Source of the DNA: Kamptonema formosum PCC 6407
GTDB taxonomy: Bacteria > Cyanobacteriota > Cyanobacteriia > Cyanobacteriales > Microcoleaceae
NCBI RefSeq assembly: GCF_000332155.1
Contig: NZ_KB235904.1
Location: forward strand, 1,198,490 to 1,262,489
Reading direction: 5' to 3'
DNA: 64,000 nucleotides
How positions within the stretch are numbered: position 1 is the stretch's first letter; each line of letters starts with the position of its first letter. The position numbers and the translations under genes are program-made. The notes below the pieces were generated by a model. It was not told where the DNA came from. It saw only the letters and a list, made by a program, of their open reading frames with translations, and did not search any database. Positions 1-9,452 of this stretch are shown here, in pieces.

Positions 1-465
1 TTGAACTGGCTGCCCATTTACCACCGCAAAAGTCGTCCGTAAAGCTTCATGTCTGCACACAATTTCATCAAAACTTTGTTGCAGCGCCCCAAAATCAACC
101 GCGCCCGTCATCCGCACCGCAGCCGGAACATTATAAAATGGATTATTCGGTACTAATTTATCCATAAACCACAGCCTCTGCTGTGCAAAAGAAAGCGGTA
201 TAATTCCTTCCCGCGAAACAGGTACTAGGTTGGTAGTAGTAGAATTAGCAGCTTTTAAAAGTGAAATAATTTCCGACTTTTTGTTCAATATTTCCGCCCG
301 CATTTCCGCAGTCATAACTCCTTCAGGAGCATTGCAGCGCAGGGTTTCGCCCTCGATAAAAATATTAATATCCAGACTGCGAAGGCGCGATAGGAACTCA
401 ACCAACCCCTCCTTAACGGAATCTCCAACTTGTGGCGGTAAACTCGACATTTTCGGTTCTGGCAT
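1..465 (-). CDS. NRPS, N-terminal part (docking + start of condensation domain), cut by window edge
   Basis: Peptide synthetase gene running off the left edge; 155 residues are visible. The reverse frame opens with ATG at 465 (MPEPKMSSLPPQ). Residues 1-60 look like a TubC-type N-terminal docking domain: short helices, the stretch VEFLSRLRSLDINIF and an acidic beta hairpin with IEGETLRC. A condensation domain then begins with the C1-like motif LSFAQQRLWFMDKL, followed by CRHEALRTTF. A TubC docking domain means this enzyme accepts a peptide from a separate upstream synthetase protein; the 1110-residue NRPS on the same strand upstream is the obvious partner. Family assignment is secure. The number of modules and the product cannot be seen. 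Confidence 0.9.
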   Translation of the reverse strand, partial: MPEPKMSSLPPQVGDSVKEGLVEFLSRLRSLDINIFIEGETLRCNAPEGVMTAEMRAEILNKKSEIISLLKAANSTTTNLVPVSREGIIPLSFAQQRLWFMDKLVPNNPFYNVPAAVRMTGAVDFGALQQSFDEIVCRHEALRTTFAVVNGQPVQ

Positions 466-713
466 TTTGAGTTATCCTGCGATCGCATTGACCAATTAAT
501 AAAATAAATTTTCCAACCAGATAAATAATATTAAATTCGGTTAAATTAAGGCGCTACAGCTAAGGACAAGGCAGCGCCATGTCCATACAAATATAATGGG
601 TAATTAACTAGACTTGATATCAAAGTTTATCTCACTCGTAGCCAATTTTGGTCTAACTTAAGTATGATCCTGTTGGACAAACCAACCAAAATTAGAGCGC
701 AAGGTTTTAGCTT

Positions 714-1823
714 ATGCCGTTCATGCCACTCAATTTTCTGCTTGTATGGCTGATGGGACTGCTGTCCTTCGGAATACTTGGTGGAGGTATCTACATTCTT
801 TACGAATGGTACATCGGCGAACTTGTAGCCACGTCATACTTAGTTAGCGGAATCTTAATGGTTCTTTGGTCTTTTGGCGGTCGTTTTATTAGCTTACCGC
901 TATTTCGTCGCCCCGGAACTGACGAACCTAAGCCAACGCGGACGGGTACGGTGCAGCGGTTAAAAAGACCAGATGGCACTGTTTTACAAGTAGAATTCTA
1001 CGGCCCAGAAGACGGACAGCCGATTATTTTATCGCACGGTTGGGGGCCAAATAGTATGGTTTGGTATTACGTAAAACAGCAATTGAGCAATCGATTTCGA
1101 GTGATAGTTTGGGATTTGCCGGGACTAGGAAAATCCACTCGACCGAGAAACAGCGATTATTCCCTAGAAAAACTTGCCCGCGATCTTGAAGCCGTCGTTG
1201 CCATAGCCGGAGATAAACCTGTATTCCTGCTCGGACACAGCATGGGAGGCATGATTTCCCTAACATTTTGCCGCTTGTTTCCAGAACATCTCGGCCGCCG
1301 AGTAGCTGGTTTAATCCTGGTAGATACGACTTATACAAATCCCGTCAAAACCAGTATTTTTACCGGTTTGTTGCGTGCTTTGCAAAAGCCTTTGCTCGAA
1401 CCAATACTGCGTATCGCCTCAATTCTTTCTCCGATTTTGTGGTTGATGACTTGGCAGAGTTATCTCAACGGTTCGCTATACCTCAGCGTAGAAATATCGG
1501 GATTTAAAGGCACAGAAACTCGCGGTCAATTAGACTTTTCAGCATTCTTGTCAGCCTTGGGTTCTCCCCGCGTTCTCGCGCTTGGCACGCTGGCAATGTT
1601 CAAATACGATGAAACAAAAACTTTGGCAGGAATTAGCGTTCCTGTGCTAGTTATCTGCGGCAATTCAGATATTGTTACTCTCCCGGCTGCTAGCCAGCGG
1701 ATGAAAGCAGAATTACCGGAAGCAGAATTGATTACTTTAAAGCCGGGGGGACACATGGCATTGATGGAGAAGAACCAGCAGTTTGCGGAAGTTATTAGGG
1801 CTTTTTGTGCTTCGCGATCGTGA
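714..1823 (+). CDS. membrane-anchored alpha/beta hydrolase
   Basis: Alpha/beta-fold hydrolase of 369 residues. Two hydrophobic segments lie in residues 5-60, so it is probably inner-membrane anchored with the catalytic domain after residue 80. The oxyanion region is HGWGPN (about residue 108), the nucleophile elbow is GHSMGG with Ser about 176, the acid probably lies in CGNSDIV, and the catalytic His is in GGHMALME near the C-terminus. It is transcribed opposite to the two NRPS genes: convergent with one and divergent from the other. That placement hints at a role such as ester or thioester hydrolysis of the peptide product, but nothing in the sequence fixes the substrate. A general housekeeping esterase is equally possible. 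Confidence 0.85.
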   Translation: MPFMPLNFLLVWLMGLLSFGILGGGIYILYEWYIGELVATSYLVSGILMVLWSFGGRFISLPLFRRPGTDEPKPTRTGTVQRLKRPDGTVLQVEFYGPEDGQPIILSHGWGPNSMVWYYVKQQLSNRFRVIVWDLPGLGKSTRPRNSDYSLEKLARDLEAVVAIAGDKPVFLLGHSMGGMISLTFCRLFPEHLGRRVAGLILVDTTYTNPVKTSIFTGLLRALQKPLLEPILRIASILSPILWLMTWQSYLNGSLYLSVEISGFKGTETRGQLDFSAFLSALGSPRVLALGTLAMFKYDETKTLAGISVPVLVICGNSDIVTLPAASQRMKAELPEAELITLKPGGHMALMEKNQQFAEVIRAFCASRS

Positions 1824-1948
1824 TTTTTCGCTATAGTCACCCTCACTGATAAATCCTGCCCATCCATGAGAGTCATTTTTTATTGTGGGATGGGCCGGAG
1901 AACCCGTCCTAGTTATTTTTACAAATACCAAAAAATCGGTGTATTGCG

Positions 1949-4900
1949 TCAAAATTGCACATCTTCTCTAGCATCTACTGCCTGCTGTGAAACCTGTTGA
2001 TTTTTCGCCGCCCAACAAACAGTCTCAATGTATTTTGCTAGACTTGCCGTTGTTGGGGACTCAAACAAATTTCTGACCGACAATTCTATTTGAAAAGCGT
2101 CTCGGATGCGGGAAATTAACTGAGTTGCCAGCAGCGAATGCCCGCCTAATTCAAAGAAATTATCGCAAACGCTCACTTGCTGTTTTCCCAAAACTTTAGC
2201 CCAAATTTGGGCAACTACTTCTTCAACTTCAGTCCGAGGCGCTCGATAATTCTCTTGGCTATCGCCTATTTCTGCATCTATCTTAAGTAACACCGCGCGA
2301 TCGACTTTACCGTTAGGATTCAGGGGCAACGATTCCAAAACTCCCAAAGTTTTGGGAACCATATACCCAGGAAGTTTCTGTTTCAAAAATTCCCGCAAAT
2401 TATCCGCTTGCAGTTGGTTAACTTGGAGTTGGTAATTAATGCTATCGATAACAATATAAGCAGCCAGATATTTGTCTCCAGAAATATTTTCTCTAACAAT
2501 TACCGCCGCTGCTTTCACTCCTGGGTACTGATTGAGCATTGCTTCAATTTCTCCCAATTCGATTCTGTACCCGCGAATCTTTACCTGGCTGTCAATGCGA
2601 CCTAAAAATTCGATATTTCCGTCGGGAAGGTAGCGGGCTAAATCGCCAGTTTTATAAAGTTTTGCATTCCTTAATTCTCCTAACTCAGAATTAGCAGTAA
2701 AAGGATTAGCAATAAATTTTTCTGCTGTTAAATCGGGACGGTTAAGATAGCACTCAGCGAGTCCATCGCCGCCGACGTGCAGTTCGCCCGGAATGCCGAT
2801 CGGCACTGGTTGTAAATAGCTATCTAATATATAAATTTGCGTGTTTGCAATCGGCAAGCCGATGGGGACTGACGCTGCTTGTTTTGGTACACCTTGCAAC
2901 TTGTAAAAAGTAGAAAATGTGGTGTTCTCTGTCGGGCCGTAAACGTGAATTAAATGTTCTGGCGGCCCTTTTTGGAGAACTTCTCGCACGCATTTCGGAT
3001 CGGCAACTTCTCCTCCAAATAGCAAATACCTGAGCGAATTAAATGCTTGCGGAACACTTGCAGCCATTTTTTGGAACAAGGCAGTAGTTAAGAATAAAAT
3101 AGTAATACCTTGTTGGCGAATTTCGGAAGCTAACTCCCGGGGTGAAAGCATTGTCTCTGTATTAATTATTACCACGTGAGCTCCGTTCAATAAAGCTCCC
3201 CAAATCTCAAATGTAGCTGCGTCAAATGATGTGTTTGAGACTTGAGCAACTTTATCGGCAGCTAATAGTTTTACGTAATTTGTATTAATTACTAGCCGAT
3301 TTACCGCTTTGTGGGGAATAGCAACACCTTTGGGTTTTCCAGTTGAACCGGATGTGTAAATAAGGTAAGCTAGATTGTCTGAGGTTGCGGTGTTAGCCAG
3401 ATTTGCCGTGCTTTCTTTAGCGAAAATTTCCCGATCGTCCAGACAGGCGATCGCGCCCTCAAATCCCGCAAAAATATCCGCCAACTTTGACTGTACTAGC
3501 AATACATTAACTCCGGCATCTGCTAACATAAAATTGAGGCGATCGCCAGGATAACTCGGATCTAAAGGCAAGTAAGCTCCCCCCGCTTTCAAAATGCCCA
3601 ACATTCCGATAATTGTATCTGGCGATCGCGCAGCACAAATCCCCACTAAAACACCCGCGCCCACCCCCAATTTTTGCAAATAATGTGCTAGTTGATTGCT
3701 GCGATCGTTGACTTCTCGATAAGTGAATTGTTGGTCTGCAAAAGTCAGGGCGATCGCGCTAGAATTTTGCTCGACTATCGCCTCAAATAACTCGTGTACG
3801 CACTTATTTCTCGGATAATCTCTCCGAGTATTATTGCATTCAATTAACAGCCGTTGCCGTTCAGCTTCGCTCAACAGAGGCAAGTTAGCAATTCGCCGTT
3901 CTGGGTTAGCAATAATGCTTGACAAAAGTATCTTAAAATGTTCTAACATTCTGCTAATGGCAGCTCGATCGAATAAATCCGTGTTGTAGATTGCTGCGCC
4001 TCTAAAACTGTCCGCATACTGCCAATCTTTCCCATAGAAACTCCTGAAATTGTCCGCAGCATCCCACAAGTGAAATTCCAAATCGAAACGCGCTGTTTTT
4101 ACTTCCAAATTGACATAACTCAACTTTAATCCGGGCAACTGTAGCTGCTGTGAAGGCGCATTTTGCAGGCTGAATACCACCTGAAACAGCGGGTTTTGAT
4201 GCAAAGAACGCTCCGGCTGTAATTCTTCCACCAGTTGCTCAAAAGGCACATCTTGGCGGGCATAAGCAGACATTGTTACTTCCCGAACGCGGCTTAAAAG
4301 TTCTCGAAAAGTTGGGTTTCCCGATAAGTCAGTTCGCAGCACTAAAGTATTGACAAAAAAACCGATTAAGCCTTCAATTTCGCTGCGGTTGCGGTTAGCG
4401 ATCGGTGTGCCAATCGCAATATCTGACTGCTGCGAATAGCGGTACAGTAATACTTGAAATGCTGCTAGTAAAGTCATAAATAAAGTCGCCCTTTCTCGCT
4501 GCGAAAGCGCTTTTAACTCGTTGCTCAAATGCGGCGGCAGCTCGAAAAATTCAGTAGCTCCCCGGTAGCTTTGTGCAGCTAATTTAGGTCGAGCGATCGG
4601 TAAATTTAACGCCTGAATACCTGTCAATTGCTGCCGCCAATAAACTAACTGAGTTTCTAATACTTCCCCCTGCAAACATTCGCGCTGCCATTCCGAAAAA
4701 TCGGCATATTGCAGCGGCAATTCTGGCAGTTCAGAAGAGCGCTCGTCTACCAAAGTGGTATAGATAATTCCCAGTTCCCGAATCAACACTCCAAGCGACC
4801 AATCATCCGCAACAATATGATGTATATTTATTAATAAAATATGCTCGGTTTCCGACAAACAAATCAGCAGGCCCCGTAGCAGCGGCCCTGTTAATAAATC

Positions 4901-5281
4901 AAAAGGTTTCTCCGCCTCCAGTTCCGCTAATTTCATGGCTTCTGTTTCCCGTTTTTCTGCGGGTATCTTCTGCAAGTCGGATATATTGAAAACAAACTTT
5001 AAATTCGGAGAAATTACTTGTACAGGCTGCCCGTCTACCTCCGCAAAAGTTGTCCGCAAAACTTCATGCCTGCCCACAATTTGATCGAGCGCCCGTTCCA
5101 GACAATCCTGGTTGAGTACACCTGTTAAACGCAGTGCGGTTGTGACGTTGTAGAAATGATTGTTCGGCGCTAATTGATCGAGAAACCACAGCCGCTGTTG
5201 AGCAAAAGATGCCGGAAACACGAACACTTCTGCTGCTTCAGAAATCTTGAGTTTTTGTCGTTCGTCAAAAATTTCACTCAT
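1949..5281 (-). CDS. NRPS module C-A-PCP
   Basis: One complete elongation module of 1110 residues. The condensation domain (about 20-450) has SFAQQRLWFLDQL and the catalytic HHIVADDWS. The adenylation domain (about 480-1000) has YTSGSTGKPKG, YGPTENTTF, YKTGDLARYLPDG and NPNGKVDR. The carrier domain (about 1015-1085) has DNFFELGGHSLLATQ, whose Ser takes phosphopantetheine. Aligning the A4-A5 region to GrsA by eye gives pocket residues D-A-F-F-L-G-V-T-F-K, which suggests an aliphatic residue such as Ile or Val (inference). There is no epimerase, methyltransferase or thioesterase, so the chain must pass to another protein. The short tail after the carrier domain ends in DAREDVQF and may dock to the TubC-type domain of the next NRPS gene. 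Confidence 0.95.
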   Translation of the reverse strand: MSEIFDERQKLKISEAAEVFVFPASFAQQRLWFLDQLAPNNHFYNVTTALRLTGVLNQDCLERALDQIVGRHEVLRTTFAEVDGQPVQVISPNLKFVFNISDLQKIPAEKRETEAMKLAELEAEKPFDLLTGPLLRGLLICLSETEHILLINIHHIVADDWSLGVLIRELGIIYTTLVDERSSELPELPLQYADFSEWQRECLQGEVLETQLVYWRQQLTGIQALNLPIARPKLAAQSYRGATEFFELPPHLSNELKALSQRERATLFMTLLAAFQVLLYRYSQQSDIAIGTPIANRNRSEIEGLIGFFVNTLVLRTDLSGNPTFRELLSRVREVTMSAYARQDVPFEQLVEELQPERSLHQNPLFQVVFSLQNAPSQQLQLPGLKLSYVNLEVKTARFDLEFHLWDAADNFRSFYGKDWQYADSFRGAAIYNTDLFDRAAISRMLEHFKILLSSIIANPERRIANLPLLSEAERQRLLIECNNTRRDYPRNKCVHELFEAIVEQNSSAIALTFADQQFTYREVNDRSNQLAHYLQKLGVGAGVLVGICAARSPDTIIGMLGILKAGGAYLPLDPSYPGDRLNFMLADAGVNVLLVQSKLADIFAGFEGAIACLDDREIFAKESTANLANTATSDNLAYLIYTSGSTGKPKGVAIPHKAVNRLVINTNYVKLLAADKVAQVSNTSFDAATFEIWGALLNGAHVVIINTETMLSPRELASEIRQQGITILFLTTALFQKMAASVPQAFNSLRYLLFGGEVADPKCVREVLQKGPPEHLIHVYGPTENTTFSTFYKLQGVPKQAASVPIGLPIANTQIYILDSYLQPVPIGIPGELHVGGDGLAECYLNRPDLTAEKFIANPFTANSELGELRNAKLYKTGDLARYLPDGNIEFLGRIDSQVKIRGYRIELGEIEAMLNQYPGVKAAAVIVRENISGDKYLAAYIVIDSINYQLQVNQLQADNLREFLKQKLPGYMVPKTLGVLESLPLNPNGKVDRAVLLKIDAEIGDSQENYRAPRTEVEEVVAQIWAKVLGKQQVSVCDNFFELGGHSLLATQLISRIRDAFQIELSVRNLFESPTTASLAKYIETVCWAAKNQQVSQQAVDAREDVQF

Positions 5282-5429
5282 TGGTTATGTTGCTAAATTT
5301 TAGAATTTTTTATAAATTTATCTAAGAATAGCAATTTATGGCAGAAATTGTCCAACACGAGGAAAATATTAATGATAAGTAGAAGGAAGAAGGAAGAGGG
5401 AAGAGGGAAGAAGGAAGAAGGAAGAACGC

Positions 5430-5487
5430 TTATACAGCAAACTTTTTAGCCATCGGTATCTTATGTTTAATTAGGTGGATTTACTTA
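5430..5487. repeat. 58-bp dispersed repeat, copy A
   Basis: AT-rich block with TTATACAG, TTTTTAGCCATC and a run ending GGATTTACTTA. It recurs at 35251-35308 with about seven mismatches. Both copies follow a purine tract (GAAGAAGGAAGAA) and both lie just beyond the 3' end of a minus-strand gene, here cobL. Confidence 0.75.
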
Positions 5488-5538
5488 GATGCCGAACAAA
5501 AACTATTTTATAGCTGAGAATTTATATAGGGATAAGTT

Positions 5539-6792
5539 CTATGAAGCAGGCTTAACTGCGATCCATTGGGTAATCGGTGCAGAAGGTTTCCAACCTAAAA
5601 AAGAGCCGATCGCGACTGTGCGATCGATACTAATCCGAATCAGCTCACCTCCATACTCGCTATGCCATTGTAGCACTTTGAGCTCGCTCTCAATGGTCAC
5701 AGCATTTACTACTAGGCGGCCGTGCGATCGCAGTGCATTCCAGCAGGTTTCAAATAGAGTATCAGTAGTAGCACCGCCGCCAATGAAAACCGCATCAGGT
5801 TGAGGCAAGTCTTTTAAAGCCTCTGGCGCTTCTCCCGCAACAATTTTGAGACTGGGAACGCCAAGGGCGGCGGCATTATCGGCAATGTATTGTAGTCTGG
5901 TTTGATGACGTTCGATCGCGATCGCGCGGCAGTGGCGATGACTCCGCATCCACTCAATCGCGATCGAACCGCAGCCAGCACCCACATCCCAGAGCAATTC
6001 TCCCGGAATTGGAGCTAAAGTTGAGAGAGTGATGGCTCGAACTTCCCGTTTCGTAAGTTGTCCGTCGTGGTGAAAGGCGATATCCGGTAAGCCGGAAATT
6101 CGGGGTAGGGGGAATGTTCCGGGAGTGGCGATAACTGCCATTGCGATCGTATTCAAATCAGCTAAATCCGTTGCCTCCCACGTCGCTGCAATGCCCTCAA
6201 TTACTCGTTCTAACTCCCCCCCCATCCGCTCTAATATAGCGATCTGGCTGTCACCAAAGCCGCGCTCTGTTAGCATTGCGGCAACCTTAGCGGGGGTATG
6301 TTTGTCTGCACTCAGAACTAGCAAGCGTGCGCCGGGATAGAAAGCAGATGCGATCGCAGCGATCGGGCGGTTTGTTAAGCTAAAAGTTTCAATTTCCGCA
6401 AGGGGCCATCCCAAACGGGCACAAGCCAGACTGAAAGCCGATGCAGCCGGAATAATAGTTATTTGCGAGATGGGAATGCGGCGGGTGAGGGTTACGCCAA
6501 TGCCGTGACACATCGGATCGCCGCTGGCTAAAATGCAGACAGGTTGTCCTTGGCGGCGGATAATTTCATCAATTGTCGCCTCAATAGGAGATGCCCAAAC
6601 TAACTTTTCGCGATCGTCTTTTGGCAGCATTGCTAAGTGACGCGCGCCGCCGACAATAATTTTAGCGCGATCGATTAGGGATTGCGCGATCGCGCTTAAT
6701 CCAGATAGTCCATCTTCACCAATACCCACTACTGAAAGCCATTTTTGCTGAGGACTGGGAATTAGAGATTGAGTGGAGACTTGGCTTGTCAT
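5539..6792 (-). CDS. cobL: precorrin-6Y C5,15-methyltransferase (decarboxylating)
   Basis: Bifunctional corrin-ring enzyme of 417 residues that methylates precorrin-6Y at C5 and C15 with SAM and removes the C12 acetate carboxyl. The N-terminal half is CbiE-like (VVGIGEDGLSGL near residue 20, ASGDPMCHGIG, PAASAFSLACARLGWP). The C-terminal half is CbiT-like, with a Rossmann SAM site (LLWDVGAGCGSIAIEW) and AVFIGGGATTDTL. The length fits the fused form. It is divergent from cobG, and cobH and cobI lie beyond, so this is a cobalamin synthesis cluster. The cobG-side riboswitch is on the other strand and would not control this gene directly. Confidence 0.95.
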   Translation of the reverse strand: MTSQVSTQSLIPSPQQKWLSVVGIGEDGLSGLSAIAQSLIDRAKIIVGGARHLAMLPKDDREKLVWASPIEATIDEIIRRQGQPVCILASGDPMCHGIGVTLTRRIPISQITIIPAASAFSLACARLGWPLAEIETFSLTNRPIAAIASAFYPGARLLVLSADKHTPAKVAAMLTERGFGDSQIAILERMGGELERVIEGIAATWEATDLADLNTIAMAVIATPGTFPLPRISGLPDIAFHHDGQLTKREVRAITLSTLAPIPGELLWDVGAGCGSIAIEWMRSHRHCRAIAIERHQTRLQYIADNAAALGVPSLKIVAGEAPEALKDLPQPDAVFIGGGATTDTLFETCWNALRSHGRLVVNAVTIESELKVLQWHSEYGGELIRISIDRTVAIGSFLGWKPSAPITQWIAVKPAS

Positions 6793-6867
6793 TTCTGATA
6801 GATTTTACGGCATCGCTTTTTTGGGAATTATAGACGAAGGAAGAAGGAAGAATAAAAGCGATCGCAT

Positions 6868-7007
6868 ACGTGATATTATTCTAGAACCTGAATATGGGAA
6901 AGTCCGGTGTAATTCCGGCGCTGTGCCGCAACTGTCAAAGCCAGAACGCCATTGAGGGGGTGCTTTTAGCACGTTCACACTCGATTCCCTGCGTCGCATG
7001 GGGAGGA
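6868..7007 (+). promoter_or_regulatory. cobalamin (B12) riboswitch before cobG
   Basis: The leader holds the conserved core in order: GGGAAAGTCCGGTGTAATTC, then CGCTGTGCCGCAACTGT, then the B12-box-like AGCCAGAACGCC, ending about 6950. The insert between CAACTGT and AGCCAGA is only three bases, as in short class II cobalamin aptamers. Downstream lie a small hairpin (GTGCTTTTAGCAC) and a CCCT segment that could pair with the GGGGAGGA ribosome site just before the cobG start. Translational control is therefore the likely mechanism (inference). Boundaries are approximate. Confidence 0.88.
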
Positions 7008-7013
7008 TGTTGC

Positions 7014-8639
7014 TTGTTATCTTTACCTGATTTACCAACCTGTCCAGGTTTATTTTATGGCTCCGTTGCTCGAGATGGGATCTTATCTCGGATGCGGATT
7101 CCAGGGGGAATCTTAAATACAGTACAATGTTGTGCGATCGCGGATCTGACTGAGGAATTAGGCGGCGGCTACGTGCAAGTCACTAATCGGGCTAATTTAC
7201 AGATCCGGGAAATGCGATCGATAATTGGTACTGAAGTCTTTACCAAATTACAAGAATTAGGGATAGCGCCATCCTATCTGGAAATAGACCCGCTTCGCAA
7301 TATTATGGCAAGTCCCACAGCGGGAATTGACTCACAGCAATTACTCGATACTCGCCTCCTGGTTAAGGAGTTTGACGATTACTTGCAGACACATCCTGAA
7401 TTATCGGCATTATCGCCTAAGTTCAGTATTTGCTTTGACGGCGGAGAGTCTGTTTCTGTGCGCGATCGCCTGAATGATATTATTTTAGTTGCAGAAAGGC
7501 GATCGCCCTTAAAAGAAATTGTTTTTCGCCTGTTTCTGAACGAGACAAAGTATCCCGACACAGGTATTATTATCCCCCAATCTCAGTGTATATCAGTCTT
7601 AGCAGCTTGCGCTCAAGTTTATCTGAATTATACCAAAGATCGCGGCTTAATTAAGGATCGGAAACCACGCCTGCGCCACTTACTGGAAGATTGGGGTCAA
7701 GATTTCTATCTCGAACAAATTGAAAAATATTTGTCTTTTCCTTTGCAAAGAATTTCACCTGAAAAGGGGATGACTCCAGTTTTAACCAATGGCAATCAAT
7801 CTGATTTTGAATACAAGATAAATCCTGTTAAGACCAAGACAAATCAAGGTCATTTTGGCGAAGATATAAATCAATTCCCCACAAAAGCAACAACGAAAGA
7901 CTTGCAAAATTCTGTATTTTCAAGTTATAATTATCTTGGCATTCATCTTCAAAATCAACCAGGTTTATCCTATATTGGGATTGCCTTATCTCTAGGCAAA
8001 CTGGAATCTAAACAATTGCGAAGCTTAGCAAATTTAGCACAAACTTATGGCAGCGGTACAATCCGGCTTACGCCTTGGCAAAATCTGCTAATTTCTGATA
8101 TCCCCAACTCTCAACTTCCTGATATCAAACAAGCCATTACTGCATTAGGATTACACTGGTCAGCAAATCGTCCAGATAGTGCATTAATTGCCTGTTCAGG
8201 CAAGACTGGTTGCGCTTCGGGTGCGACAGATACTCAAGGTGATGCCTTAAAATTGGCGAAGGATTTAGGAACAAAATTAAGGTTAGATCGACCAATTAAT
8301 ATTCACTTTAGCGGTTGCCAAAAATCCTGTGCCCAACATAATCCTAGCGAGATTACTTTATTGGGAACTGAAATTAAAAATGGGAGTCAGAAGATAGCAT
8401 CATATATTATGTATGTGGGTGCAAAAGATTCACCCTTTGGGCGGCAACTCTTCCCAGACGTAAATCCGGCTGATATATCATCTTTAATAGAAGGAATGCT
8501 GCGAGTTTATCAAAAGATGCGATCGCCCAATGAGTCTTTCGGTGAATTTGCCGATCGCCATCCCATTTCTCAGTTACAACAGTGGTTAAATCCCACTCAA
8601 ATTCAACATTCTGCATCCCATTCGGTAACTGAAGTATAG
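7014..8639 (+). CDS. cobG: precorrin-3B synthase
   Basis: Oxygen-dependent ring-contraction step enzyme of the nitrite/sulfite reductase ferredoxin-like family, 541 residues. I start it at TTG 7014, seven bases after GGGAGGA, giving MLSLPDLPTCPGLFY. The longer frame from ATG 6894 runs through the riboswitch core and is not believable. Features: IRIPGGILN and QVTNRANLQIRE in the first ferredoxin-like domain, a second such domain from about residue 300, and the [4Fe-4S]/siroheme cysteines CSGKTGC and CQKSC near 400-440. A low-complexity linker lies around residues 250-300. It heads cobG-cobH-cobI under the B12 riboswitch and should be repressed when cobalamin is plentiful. Confidence 0.92.
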   Translation: MLSLPDLPTCPGLFYGSVARDGILSRMRIPGGILNTVQCCAIADLTEELGGGYVQVTNRANLQIREMRSIIGTEVFTKLQELGIAPSYLEIDPLRNIMASPTAGIDSQQLLDTRLLVKEFDDYLQTHPELSALSPKFSICFDGGESVSVRDRLNDIILVAERRSPLKEIVFRLFLNETKYPDTGIIIPQSQCISVLAACAQVYLNYTKDRGLIKDRKPRLRHLLEDWGQDFYLEQIEKYLSFPLQRISPEKGMTPVLTNGNQSDFEYKINPVKTKTNQGHFGEDINQFPTKATTKDLQNSVFSSYNYLGIHLQNQPGLSYIGIALSLGKLESKQLRSLANLAQTYGSGTIRLTPWQNLLISDIPNSQLPDIKQAITALGLHWSANRPDSALIACSGKTGCASGATDTQGDALKLAKDLGTKLRLDRPINIHFSGCQKSCAQHNPSEITLLGTEIKNGSQKIASYIMYVGAKDSPFGRQLFPDVNPADISSLIEGMLRVYQKMRSPNESFGEFADRHPISQLQQWLNPTQIQHSASHSVTEV

Positions 8640-8710
8640 CGCAACCACCAAGGCGTTTAAGGCACTCTGAATTGCTAAAGCCTTGATTCTCTTCCCCTCT
8701 TCCCTTCTTC

Positions 8711-8820
8711 CCCTAGCCCCTAGCCCCTAGCCCCTAACCCCTTCTTCCCCCTAGCCCCTAGCCCCTAGCCCCTAACCCCTTCTTCCCCTAGCCCCTAGCC
8801 CCTAGCCCCTAGCCCCTATA
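8711..8820. repeat. STRR heptamer array (TAGCCCC)n
   Basis: Blocks of tandem TAGCCCC units interrupted by TAACCCC and CTTCTTCC, filling nearly the whole cobG-cobH gap. They end six bases before the cobH ATG, so they lie over its ribosome-binding region. This is a short tandemly repeated repetitive sequence typical of filamentous cyanobacteria. Confidence 0.9.
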
Positions 8821-8825
8821 ATTTA

Positions 8826-9452
8826 ATGGATTATATTCGAGACGGGACTGAAATTTACCTCAAATCCTTTGCCATTATTAGAGCAGAAGCAGATTTATCA
8901 AGTTTACCTGCGGATTTAGAATCCCTAGCAGTACGCCTGATACATAGCTGCGGCATGACAGACATTGTAGCAGACTTAGCAGCTTCCCCCGGAGCCGCGA
9001 TTGCCGGACGCAAAGCCCTAGCTGATGGTGCACCCATCCTCTGCGATTCTCGCATGGTAGCCCAAGGCATCACGCGATCGCGCCTCCCCGTTGATAATGC
9101 GATAATTTGTACGCTTCAACACCCCGATGTCCCCGCCTTGGCGCAGCGAATAGGAAACACGAGATCGGCTGCGGCGCTGGAATTATGGCAGGATGATTTA
9201 AAAGGTGCAGTAGTGGCGATCGGCAATGCCCCTACAGCCCTATTTAGATTACTGGAATTACTGGATGCGGGAATGCCAAAACCCGCTTTAATTCTGGGTT
9301 TTCCAGTGGGGTTTGTGGGGGCGGCAGAATCCAAGGCTGAACTCGCTGCCAATAGTCGAGGCGTACCATTTATTACCTTACACGGCCGCCGGGGAGGTAG
9401 CGCAATGGCGACAGCGGCCGTGAATGCGTTAGCAAAATTAGATGAAATTTGA
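8826..9452 (+). CDS. cobH: precorrin-8X methylmutase
   Basis: Moves the C11 methyl group to C12 of precorrin-8X to give hydrogenobyrinate. The 208 residues match the family in full. The catalytic His is in RLIHSCGM (about residue 40-46). Other family blocks are DGAPILCDSRMV, IGNAPTALFRLLELL and FPVGFVGAAESK. The start ATG follows TATAATTTA immediately after a heptamer array and no Shine-Dalgarno is apparent. It belongs to the cobG-cobH-cobI run and is probably co-transcribed, though the repeat-filled gaps of about 190 bp on each side may affect coupling. Confidence 0.95.
   Translation: MDYIRDGTEIYLKSFAIIRAEADLSSLPADLESLAVRLIHSCGMTDIVADLAASPGAAIAGRKALADGAPILCDSRMVAQGITRSRLPVDNAIICTLQHPDVPALAQRIGNTRSAAALELWQDDLKGAVVAIGNAPTALFRLLELLDAGMPKPALILGFPVGFVGAAESKAELAANSRGVPFITLHGRRGGSAMATAAVNALAKLDEI

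Noticed and set aside
6894..7013. N-terminal extension of cobG from ATG 6894
   Set aside because: It translates the conserved core of the cobalamin riboswitch; a ribosome site and family alignment favour TTG 7014.
8711..8820. Possible CRISPR array
   Set aside because: Units are 7 bp and contiguous, with no unique spacers; these are heptamer STRR repeats, as at the other TAGCCCC arrays.
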